Positions 1 through 5,498 of a DNA stretch of 5,498 nt are shown here, piece by piece. Position 1 is the first letter of the stretch. The number at the start of each line of letters is the position of its first letter. Both the position numbers and the translations under genes were made by a program. The notes under the pieces were generated by a model. It was not told where the DNA came from. It did not search any database and saw only the letters and a list, made by a program, of their open reading frames with translations. Source of the stretch: Acidimicrobiales bacterium (GTDB lineage: Bacteria; Actinomycetota; Acidimicrobiia; Acidimicrobiales; Poriferisodalaceae); the NCBI GenBank assembly GCA_030749275.1, contig JASMKJ010000266.1, positions 1 through 5,498 on the forward strand, given 5' to 3'.

Positions 1-858
1 TAACAGCAGACCACGCACATCGAGGGTGTCGGCCAAGAACGGCAGGATGAACGCTTCCTCGCTTGAGAAACCAGAGAATTTTGCCAGTTCGAAAAAGACC
101 CAAGAGATACCCAGGGTCAAACTCAACGCGATGAGGGTTCCTGCAAGAGCAACCGTCGTCATCAGGTTGAACCCGTGGGTGAAATACAGACTGAAGAAAG
201 CAATCGCCGCTGCAGCTACAACGCATACCAACACCGGGTCATTTCCATCGAGGACTGATGGGGCGACGAATTTGACCAGAACGCCAACGGTGACACCCAT
301 TGCCAGCAACGCGAGTAAGCCACGGGCTCTTGCCAAGCACACCACCAGTAACGCGAACAAACCAATAAGCCACCAAAGAGAACTCAGACGATCTCGGTCT
401 TGGTAGTAGTAGGAGCCGGTGCCTGGGTCGAACCCAAGAATTACGTCGTCACCTACCGACAATTTCGGAAATGTCGGGTCAAATGAAGTGTTTACTTCCG
501 CTAAAGCGACCAGCGATCCACTGTCAGGACCTTCTTGGATCATGACCGTTACATTGCGGCACAGTTCCACCTCAGACGAGAACGAGTAGCCGCAGTCGGC
601 TTCGCTGGCTTCGTGAACAGTCGCCCGAAGCAGCTCGGCTGTCAAACCTATTTCTATGGCATTTTCTTGTATTTCTTGAGGTCGTTCCTTGTTTGGCCAC
701 AGCGCCACCAGACCTACGCACGTCAACACCGCCGCGGCGGCAAGCGTCACGACCAGGAAATAAACAACTGAAGATCTTTTCGCACCCAACACTTCCAGGG
801 ACAGAAAAGAACCGTGACTGTGCGAAGTATCGAGTGAATCGTTGCTGTCGTCATCCAT
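1..858 (-). CDS. YibE/F family membrane protein, 3' end cut by the window edge
   Basis: An open frame runs from an ATG at 858 to base 1 without a stop, giving 286 visible residues; the C-terminus lies outside. An in-frame TGA directly precedes the ATG, so no earlier start is possible, and a GGGGTG stretch (863-868) can serve as ribosome binding site. After an acidic, His-containing N-terminus there is one membrane helix (about 31-54), then a soluble, probably extracytoplasmic segment (55-157) with Cys89 and Cys100 that could form a disulfide. Several hydrophobic helices follow (about 160-175, 180-200, 208-226, 234-256). The family signature is clear: a basic RARG loop after helix 2, YFTHGFN at 225-231, SSEEAF at 265-270 and LDVRGLLL at 279-286, all typical of the YibE/F family (Pfam YibE_F). 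Family members are multi-pass membrane proteins of unestablished function, so no reaction is assigned. Family call is confident; role unknown. Confidence 0.85.
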   Translation of the reverse strand, partial: MDDDSNDSLDTSHSHGSFLSLEVLGAKRSSVVYFLVVTLAAAAVLTCVGLVALWPNKERPQEIQENAIEIGLTAELLRATVHEASEADCGYSFSSEVELCRNVTVMIQEGPDSGSLVALAEVNTSFDPTFPKLSVGDDVILGFDPGTGSYYYQDRDRLSSLWWLIGLFALLVVCLARARGLLALLAMGVTVGVLVKFVAPSVLDGNDPVLVCVVAAAAIAFFSLYFTHGFNLMTTVALAGTLIALSLTLGISWVFFELAKFSGFSSEEAFILPFLADTLDVRGLLL

Positions 859-880
859 TCAGCACCCCGAAATGCAGCCG

Positions 881-903
881 GTGGGTTCAACCCGGTGAAC
901 CAC
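881..903. repeat. Short inverted repeat upstream of the YibE/F gene
   Basis: GTGGGTTCA (881-889) and TGAACCAC (896-903) are inverted copies with one unpaired G, around a 6-base loop. The hairpin lies in the gap between the two minus-strand genes, ending 22 bases before the YibE/F start codon. It has no T-run on either side, so it is not a typical intrinsic terminator. It could be an operator, a leader hairpin or chance. Confidence 0.3.
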
Positions 904-988
904 CGTCGATCTGGGGCACACGGTACACAGTGGCGGTTGAACGCTAAAGGACCGACCTCTTGAATCAGAACGCTTTCGTTTGTCGTGC

Positions 989-1360
989 CTAATAGATGGC
1001 CAGAACTTCGGCGACAACGATAAGGGCGATAACAACGAAGTTCACTACCCGAAAGACAGGGATAGGAACGTCAGTGAAACGTCGTCCAACGTTGCTGGCC
1101 TGAAAGTCTTCCGGAAGGTCTTTCGCGATGGCAAAGAGGTCCTGCATGCAATCGTCCATGAAGAACACCGTCCAAAGTGATGTAAGGACGGTGACCGCTG
1201 CTAACGCAAGCTGAATCCCGGAGTCCTCTAGGCCACTACCCGCGAATCCAAGTACGACAAGCAACCCTGTATGAATAACTGCAAAGAACATGATCATCGC
1301 TCGAGCATCCGCGGCTCGTGCTGAGAGCAGGTCGATGTAGTCCTCGGTATCCATGTTCAT
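989..1360 (-). CDS. Small three-helix membrane protein, unknown function
   Basis: This 123-residue protein has three predicted membrane helices (about 21-41, 49-68 and 101-122). A hydrophilic 32-residue segment between helices 2 and 3 starts with an acidic patch (MDDCMQD, 68-74) and contains RR at 93-94. The N-terminal 20 residues are mildly amphipathic and charged. I chose the ATG at 1360 because AAGGGTG (1367-1373) sits 6 bases upstream; the frame stays open to a GTG at 1399, but that has no comparable ribosome binding site. No catalytic motif or known family is recognisable. It lies 130 bases upstream of the YibE/F gene on the same strand, so the two could be cotranscribed, but the gap and the hairpin inside it leave that open. 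The regular hydrophobic pattern and good start site argue that it is a real gene. Confidence 0.7.
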   Translation of the reverse strand: MNMDTEDYIDLLSARAADARAMIMFFAVIHTGLLVVLGFAGSGLEDSGIQLALAAVTVLTSLWTVFFMDDCMQDLFAIAKDLPEDFQASNVGRRFTDVPIPVFRVVNFVVIALIVVAEVLAIY

Positions 1361-1517
1361 TATTTTCACCCTTGATTGGCGACTTTCCAAGTGTTCCACA
1401 AAACTGTCCCATCCATCTCGTTGACCGCAATTCGTAGTCAGGTCTTCAGCTGGTTAACGACGTTGGTTGTCACTTTGCCTGTCGCCTGTCAAACTCAAGA
1501 GAGGTTGATTGCAACAC
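1361..1517. other. Divergent intergenic region
   Basis: This stretch separates the minus-strand small membrane protein from the plus-strand desaturase and must hold promoters for both unless transcription enters from further away. I see single promoter-like hexamers (TTGACC at 1421-1426 on plus; TTGACA on minus, 1487-1492) but no convincing -10 partner at 16-18 bases for either. Two adjacent 6-base palindromes, CAGCTG (1447-1452) and GTTAAC (1453-1458), are visible but too short to call an operator. Confidence 0.4.
1367..1373 (-). promoter_or_regulatory. Ribosome binding site of the small membrane protein
   Basis: On the minus strand this reads AAGGGTG, 6 bases before the ATG at 1360. It decides in favour of that start over the upstream in-frame GTG at 1399. 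Confidence 0.6.
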
Positions 1518-1523
1518 GGAAGG
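1518..1523 (+). promoter_or_regulatory. Ribosome binding site of the desaturase
   Basis: GGAAGG lies 7 bases before the GTG at 1531. It supports that GTG as the true start; the next in-frame ATG (1615) would remove 28 residues and has no similar upstream site. Confidence 0.65.
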
Positions 1524-1530
1524 ATCAAAG

Positions 1531-2454
1531 GTGGAGGCACTCAGCGGGGCAGAACGTCTTCAATTCGAACGCGATGCTATTGCGCCATACGTAGGGAATG
1601 TTGGGGTGAGAAGCATGTTCAACTTCCTTTGGTATTTCTGTGGTTGGTGTCTCACCGCCTATTTGGTTACTGCGGATGTTCTTTCAGTCTGGTTAGGTGT
1701 TCCGCTTGCTGTGTTCTTTCTTCAAGCTGGATATATGCCCATGCACGAAGCCGTTCACAACACTCTTTCGGCTGGTCGTCCCGGCCTGAGGTGGATCGAT
1801 CGGAGTGTGGGTTCAATCACTGGGTGGCTTTTGTGTGAATCGTTTGCGGCCCACCGCATCACTCACCTGAAGCATCACACTCATGCCAACGAAGAAGAAG
1901 TTGATCCTGATCTGCTGAACGCAAAAGGCACCCCAGTTGATTTGGTGAAACGAGCGATTCTAGGGTTCGTCTTATATCCACTTGGGCCTGTCTTTGGGTT
2001 AGTTCCTCCCCTACGGCGTGTGTTGCCCCCATCGGTTGCTGCGCGGTTGGCTGCTATGGCCAAACTTCGAGGGCCCGAGGCGGTGCAGGCTGGGGGGAAG
2101 GTGGCTTTGAGTCACCTCTTGGTCTTAGTTGTTGCATCTGTGCTCGGTTTTGGTCAACTGGTTTGGGTTCTGTGGTACATCCCGGTGTGGATTGGTCGAC
2201 TGTGGTTGTCTCTGGTTTTTGGTTGGCTACCGCACCACCCTCATTCTGAGACGGGCCGCTACCGAGACACCCGTATCTTTACGTTCCCGGGGTCGACTTT
2301 CTTGATCCGCGGCCACGATCATCATTTGCTACATCACCTGTTTCCGGTGGTACCTCACTACCGCTTGAAGTCGTTGTGGAGCGATATGAGTTCTCATCTG
2401 GTTGCACAAGGCGCTCGAATCGAGGGGCTCGCCGCTAAGACGGTGAACAGTTAG
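1531..2454 (+). CDS. Membrane fatty acid desaturase / carotenoid hydroxylase-like di-iron enzyme
   Basis: A 307-residue integral membrane protein of the fatty acid desaturase superfamily (Pfam FA_desaturase). All three histidine boxes that bind the di-iron centre are visible: HEAVH (72-76), HRITHLKHH (108-116) and HDHHLLHH (262-269), the last followed by LFPVVPHYRL. Hydrophobic helices lie at about 32-49, 51-69, 93-104, 143-160, 192-216 and 218-232, so the boxes face the cytoplasm as in the family. An extra His-rich loop, WLPHHPHSETGRYRDTR (232-248), resembles the region before box 3 in bacterial carotenoid ketolase/hydroxylase-type members. Enzymes of this fold use O2 and electrons from a ferredoxin or similar donor to desaturate or hydroxylate a lipid; no reductase gene is adjacent. 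The substrate, acyl lipid or carotenoid, cannot be decided here. It starts with GTG and its stop is 2 bases from that of the convergent dioxygenase gene. Length is normal and no key residue is missing. Confidence 0.88.
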   Translation: MEALSGAERLQFERDAIAPYVGNVGVRSMFNFLWYFCGWCLTAYLVTADVLSVWLGVPLAVFFLQAGYMPMHEAVHNTLSAGRPGLRWIDRSVGSITGWLLCESFAAHRITHLKHHTHANEEEVDPDLLNAKGTPVDLVKRAILGFVLYPLGPVFGLVPPLRRVLPPSVAARLAAMAKLRGPEAVQAGGKVALSHLLVLVVASVLGFGQLVWVLWYIPVWIGRLWLSLVFGWLPHHPHSETGRYRDTRIFTFPGSTFLIRGHDHHLLHHLFPVVPHYRLKSLWSDMSSHLVAQGARIEGLAAKTVNS

Positions 2455-2456
2455 GT

Positions 2457-3287
2457 CTATCTCGTAATCACGGTGGGGAAAATCGGGCCCCCGAGCTTGT
2501 CTCCGGGTTCGAGTCCATGTTGGGGCGGCAACGGCATGGTGTGCGGTTTTGGGTCGTATATGACGTCTTCTCCAACCCATCGACTCGCTATTGCTCTACG
2601 GCGCGTAGTGGGTGAGGAATTACCTCGTGAGCCGTGAACGATGAGGGGATGGAAGATCAGCACGTCCCCAGGCTCGAGATCCCACGAAAGAATGTTGTAC
2701 CGGTCACGGTTGGAATCAATGTCGGGCATGTCTTCAAGGTCGGGATTGATCATGTGGGAGTTGTAGTCGGGGGTTATTGCTTTGAAGCGATTTGACCACT
2801 GGTGTGAGGCTCTGATGAATTCAAGTCCACTCGATTCGGCGGTGACGTTGTCGACGGGGATCCAGATGCTGATGATTTGCTCTCCGTTGATAGGCCAGAA
2901 CGTCAGGTCGTGGTGCCACGGGGTGGGAACATCTGACCCTGGTTCCTTCGAGAACAACTGGTCATACCAATGAGTCACTGATGACGAATTAAGAGCTTGT
3001 TGTGCCAAGCGTGCCAACGGTGAACCGAACACTATGTTTTTGAAATGGTCGTTCTGTAACCACATGAATAGGTCAGCGGTGAAACCGCGATCCTTTAGGG
3101 AGAGAACCTCGCCGAGTTTGCTGGGTGTCTTTTCGGTGTGCTCTATGCCCGTTGCAATTCGATCAACCCACTTGTCCGGCAATACTTTTGGGGCGCGAAT
3201 CACACCATCTTCGCTGAGGGCAGCCACTTCAGATGCTGAGAGACTTCGTTCTGGCTCTTCAGGTTGATCAAAGTCCATGACGCACAT
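2457..3287 (-). CDS. Phytanoyl-CoA dioxygenase (PhyH) family Fe(II)/2-oxoglutarate oxygenase
   Basis: A complete 276-residue soluble protein of the PhyH family, whose members hydroxylate or otherwise oxidise small molecules using O2, Fe(II) and 2-oxoglutarate. The N-terminus has the usual helix-then-DGVI pattern (18-30). The iron-binding HxD is in PTPWHHDLTFWP, with His125 and Asp127; the distal His is His218 in LIVHGS; the 2-oxoglutarate-binding Arg is probably one of Arg229-231. EPGDVLIFHP (205-214) and the SIWIPVDNVTAESSGLEF stretch (140-157) are also typical. The iron ligands and a candidate co-substrate Arg are therefore present and the enzyme should be active. The ATG at 3287 overlaps the TAA of the upstream HyuA-like gene by one base (TAATG), pointing to coupled translation; an ATG three codons later (3278) is possible. 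It is the last gene of the operon. The substrate is unknown; oxidation of the ring compound handled by its neighbours, or of its product, is an inference. Confidence 0.88.
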   Translation of the reverse strand: MCVMDFDQPEEPERSLSASEVAALSEDGVIRAPKVLPDKWVDRIATGIEHTEKTPSKLGEVLSLKDRGFTADLFMWLQNDHFKNIVFGSPLARLAQQALNSSSVTHWYDQLFSKEPGSDVPTPWHHDLTFWPINGEQIISIWIPVDNVTAESSGLEFIRASHQWSNRFKAITPDYNSHMINPDLEDMPDIDSNRDRYNILSWDLEPGDVLIFHPLIVHGSRGNSSPTTRRRAIASRWVGEDVIYDPKPHTMPLPPQHGLEPGDKLGGPIFPTVITR

Positions 3288-4819
3288 TAGTCCGGTGGAC
3301 GGTGAACGCTTTCAAGTGGGCCTACTACCCGGACTCGAACGCGGCGAGCGTCACCAGGGAGGTAGGCCAATGGAAGGTCTTCGACTTCGATCACCTCTAC
3401 TCCTGTTGGGTCTGCTCCTGCAGCTACGGCATCTTCGGTTGCTAGGTGTACGGCTTCGGCAACGGCTGCGTCGTGTCCAATGTCATGGAAGACTCGGTCA
3501 GTGACACCGCTCACTTCGGCTAGAGCTGCCCCAATAGCGTTGGCGGTGTCGCCGTGAAGCGGTCGCACTACCTCACTGATTCCATCCATTGCATCTGATA
3601 CCGCGAAGGCTCCGCCTCCGACCGCTATCAATGGAACTTCCACCGAGGAAAGCTTCATCCGATCGGCACCGTCGGCAATCATTGAGGCTGCATGCCTAAG
3701 TACTGCGTTGGCGTCTGCCAGATGAGGCTTAGAGGTGCCATCGACGTGTAGGAGTCCTTCAACTATTGCTGCATCGGTAAGTGTCGGCACAGTTCCACCA
3801 AAGGCCAGTGCTTCTGTCGACAGTTGCTGACCCACGCTGTCCGGGCCGAGTCGTAGAGGATTCCTATGAATTCGACTTCCTCCACCTAGCCCTATGGAAA
3901 GGACATCTGGAAGTTGGAATAAAGTTCGTACTCCTCCCACTTCCACCGCTGCATTTGCTTGCCGTGGGTAACCGGAAACGAGCGCGCCGAAGTCTGCTGT
4001 TGTCCCCCCTACGTCGACAACGAGCCCATCGGTCACTTCCCCTAGAGCAGCTGCTCCTCTCATAGAGTTCGTGGGGCCGGAGGCGAATGTGAGTACCGGA
4101 TACTTTGCCGCCTCTTCGACTTGGAGGAGTGTGCCGTTGTTCTGGGTCAGGAATAGGCGAGTGTGAGATCCGAGTCCGACTTGGTCTATCGCGGCAGCGA
4201 AGGCTGCGATGACCGACTCGGCAAGTTCCAGCAAGCAGGCGTTTAAGCCGGCCGCGTTTTCTCGTTCCAAAAGGCCCAGTTGGCCAAGTCGATGTGAGAC
4301 CGTTACTTGAGCTTTAGGGTGGTGTTCTGCGATCAGGTCAGCTGCTCGCATTTCTTGTCGGGTGTCGATCGGAGAGAAGCTGCCCGATACCACAATGGCA
4401 TCAATTCCATTGTCGGCGAACTGGCGAGCTGCCTCGATGACTGCTCGCTCATCAAGTTCTTCGAAAGGTCGACCGTCGTATTCGATGCCACCGCGAACCA
4501 GGAACGTTTCACCTCGAACAACTTCTGCGAGGTCAGTTGGCCAACTAGACAGGGGAGGTAGTGAACGACCGGCGGGAAGTCCGATGCGAAGAAATCCAAT
4601 CCGGTTCAGATTGGTTCGCTGCACGACCGCATTAGTGAATTGAGTTGTGCCGATTACTACTGCACCAATGTCATGATGTGAAACTCCGTTGAGGGCTGTT
4701 CGAATTCCGCTCAGAACGTCGCTGGTGGTCGGGGTTTTGATTGTTTCGAGTACCCGGTCTCCGTCGAGTAGTGCGCCGTCTGTGTTAGTGCCGCCGACGT
4801 CAATCCCTATACGCCTCAT
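3287..4819 (-). CDS. Short hydantoinase/oxoprolinase family protein (HyuA-like)
   Basis: A 510-residue protein of the hydantoinase/oxoprolinase family, with an ASKHA ATPase fold. Known relatives (N-methylhydantoinase, 5-oxoprolinase, acetophenone carboxylase subunits) use ATP to activate a cyclic amide or carbonyl substrate. Visible motifs: phosphate-1 loop IGIDVGGTNTDG (4-15), GTTQFTNAVVQR (57-68), ERENAAGLNACLL (185-197), LTQNNGTLL (224-232), FASGPTNSMRGAA (245-257), phosphate-2 loop VVDVGGTTADFG (267-278), GLGGGSRI (310-317) and IAVGGGAF with HGDTANAIGAA (398-432). It is far shorter than classical HyuA (about 690 residues) and ends after the ATPase core, as in the short subgroup usually encoded beside DUF917 proteins; that partner is directly upstream here. 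Loop residues (TNTD rather than TFTD, SGPTNSMRG rather than SGPAGG) fit the subgroup. Its ATG overlaps the upstream stop as ATGA and has no clear Shine-Dalgarno sequence, suggesting coupled translation. No HyuB partner is in the window. Substrate unknown. Confidence 0.88.
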   Translation of the reverse strand: MRRIGIDVGGTNTDGALLDGDRVLETIKTPTTSDVLSGIRTALNGVSHHDIGAVVIGTTQFTNAVVQRTNLNRIGFLRIGLPAGRSLPPLSSWPTDLAEVVRGETFLVRGGIEYDGRPFEELDERAVIEAARQFADNGIDAIVVSGSFSPIDTRQEMRAADLIAEHHPKAQVTVSHRLGQLGLLERENAAGLNACLLELAESVIAAFAAAIDQVGLGSHTRLFLTQNNGTLLQVEEAAKYPVLTFASGPTNSMRGAAALGEVTDGLVVDVGGTTADFGALVSGYPRQANAAVEVGGVRTLFQLPDVLSIGLGGGSRIHRNPLRLGPDSVGQQLSTEALAFGGTVPTLTDAAIVEGLLHVDGTSKPHLADANAVLRHAASMIADGADRMKLSSVEVPLIAVGGGAFAVSDAMDGISEVVRPLHGDTANAIGAALAEVSGVTDRVFHDIGHDAAVAEAVHLATEDAVAAGADPTGVEVIEVEDLPLAYLPGDARRVRVRVVGPLESVHRPPD

Positions 4820-5498
4820 GGGCAGGGATCCACTGGGTCGAGGTCGTATCCCATCGCGCGGGGACCGACGTAGTCGAGACCGGTCGGACTAAGGAACAAA
4901 GGGGGCGCTGTGATCCCGATGAGAGCGACCCGTTGACCGTAGCGGGCGGTCTCTGTTCCAATCGCTTCTCCCGACGTCGCGTCCAGCAAACAGATGAGAT
5001 GAGGGACCGTCGCTATGACTTCGTTGTCGAGACGCGCTACTAACCATTCGTTCTGAAACTCAAGTTCAACCTGACAACCCGCGTATTCATCCAAGCCGGA
5101 AAGTTTCGCAACCCCGCGAAGAAACCCACCTGTGGTGCGGCGATCGACATCAACGATCTTGCCTGTGAAGATCATTCGGCCTTTCGCTGCTGAGCATACG
5201 GCTTCGACCGGATCCTCATGCTCAACACGTGCTTGTCGGACTCTCGCTCCTATCTGAATGGCGAAACTCATTGAGTTAGCGACCCCCCAGCGCTTCACCT
5301 CTGTTCCGGTTCTTGGGGCTTTACATGTCGCTGCCATTGAGCCTGTTTCGATAGTCAAAGCTCTGCTGGCCCGTTCCATCCATTTCCATGTGGGGACATG
5401 CGTGACTATGGCTTCGACCCCGCGGGGGTCAACGAGTGCTAGCGGCCACGGTTGTAGACCACCAATGGCGAAGCTTGTCATTTGGGCCTCCGGATAGG
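4816..5498 (-). CDS. DUF917 / S-methyl-thiohydantoin desulfurase family protein, 5' end cut by the window edge
   Basis: The frame is open to the right edge and ends with TGA at 4816-4818; 226 residues are visible. Counting from the Met at 5481, they carry the C-terminal two thirds of a DUF917-type protein: TCKAPRTGTEVKRW (52-65), IFTGKIVDVDRRTTGGF (104-120), EFQNEWLVARL (141-151), VPHLICLLDATSGE (159-172), RYGQRVALIG (180-189), APPLF (192-196) and VGPRAMGYDLD (205-215). Full-length members have about 360 residues. The residues just before the Met 5481 read YPEAQ, and a PE-x-QM motif is usual inside this family, so translation begins beyond the window even though GGAGG sits well placed before that ATG. 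As I recall, the Pfam family was renamed after an enzyme that hydrolyses an S-methyl-thiohydantoin in bacterial ergothioneine breakdown; many members are untested. It shares a 4-base overlap with the HyuA-like gene, its usual partner. Family call firm, reaction tentative. Confidence 0.85.
   Translation of the reverse strand, partial: YPEAQMTSFAIGGLQPWPLALVDPRGVEAIVTHVPTWKWMERASRALTIETGSMAATCKAPRTGTEVKRWGVANSMSFAIQIGARVRQARVEHEDPVEAVCSAAKGRMIFTGKIVDVDRRTTGGFLRGVAKLSGLDEYAGCQVELEFQNEWLVARLDNEVIATVPHLICLLDATSGEAIGTETARYGQRVALIGITAPPLFLSPTGLDYVGPRAMGYDLDPVDPCP

Noticed and set aside
26..406. Open frame on the plus strand opposite the YibE/F gene
   Set aside because: The translation is rich in Lys, Arg, Asn and Thr with no domain, while the opposite strand encodes clear YibE/F motifs over the same bases.
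876..906. GGTTCAA-like string resembling a tRNA T-arm
   Set aside because: The stem pairing does not match a T-arm and no acceptor, D or anticodon arms can be placed around it.
535..947. Two overlapping plus-strand open frames
   Set aside because: The part up to 858 lies over the minus-strand YibE/F coding region, and the rest lies in the following intergenic gap. Neither has recognisable motifs or a convincing ribosome binding site.
1361..1399. Upstream GTG start for the small membrane protein
   Set aside because: The extra 13 residues have no ribosome binding site in front of them, whereas the ATG at 1360 has AAGGGTG at 6 bases.
1421..1492. Consensus-like -35 hexamers TTGACC (plus) and TTGACA (minus)
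   Set aside because: Neither has a recognisable -10 hexamer at 16-18 bases, so no promoter is called.
1509..1838. Plus-strand open frame overlapping the desaturase start
   Set aside because: It is a shadow frame rich in Ser, Arg and Cys, while the desaturase frame carries histidine box 1 over the same stretch.
4333..4599. Minus-strand open frame in another phase within the HyuA-like gene
   Set aside because: It is a frame shadow; the HyuA-like frame covers it with continuous family motifs and no sign of a frameshift.

Overview
The window is ordinary bacterial chromosomal DNA of moderate GC content, with densely packed genes. It carries no RNA genes, mobile elements, CRISPR arrays or long repeats that I can see. 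The YibE/F protein with an actinobacterial-style N-terminal extension, the desaturase type, and the mix of GTG and ATG starts suggest an actinobacterium, perhaps an environmental or marine Acidimicrobiia-like lineage. This assignment is an inference from protein style only and is weak.

Left part (1-1360, minus strand): a YibE/F-family membrane protein whose 3' end runs off the left edge is preceded by a small three-helix membrane protein of unknown function. The two are separated by about 130 bases that hold a short inverted repeat. Middle part: a roughly 170-base divergent intergenic region separates the small membrane protein from a plus-strand, membrane-bound, histidine-box desaturase/hydroxylase (1531-2454). 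That gene starts with GTG behind a good Shine-Dalgarno sequence.

Right part (2457-5498, minus strand): a tightly packed three-gene operon, read from right to left. It encodes (i) a DUF917-type protein, the family now named for S-methyl-thiohydantoin desulfurase, cut by the right edge; (ii) a short hydantoinase/oxoprolinase (HyuA-like) ATPase-fold protein; and (iii) a phytanoyl-CoA dioxygenase (PhyH)-family Fe(II)/2-oxoglutarate oxygenase. The first junction is a 4-base ATGA overlap and the second a 1-base TAATG overlap, so the three products are very probably made together. The operon ends 2 bases from the end of the convergent desaturase gene.

The likely theme of the operon is opening or processing of a hydantoin-, thiohydantoin- or lactam-like ring, combined with an oxidative step. 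The substrate cannot be read from the sequence. The oxygenase joined to a DUF917/HyuA-like pair is the most interesting feature here. The other genes look like ordinary, unrelated neighbours.
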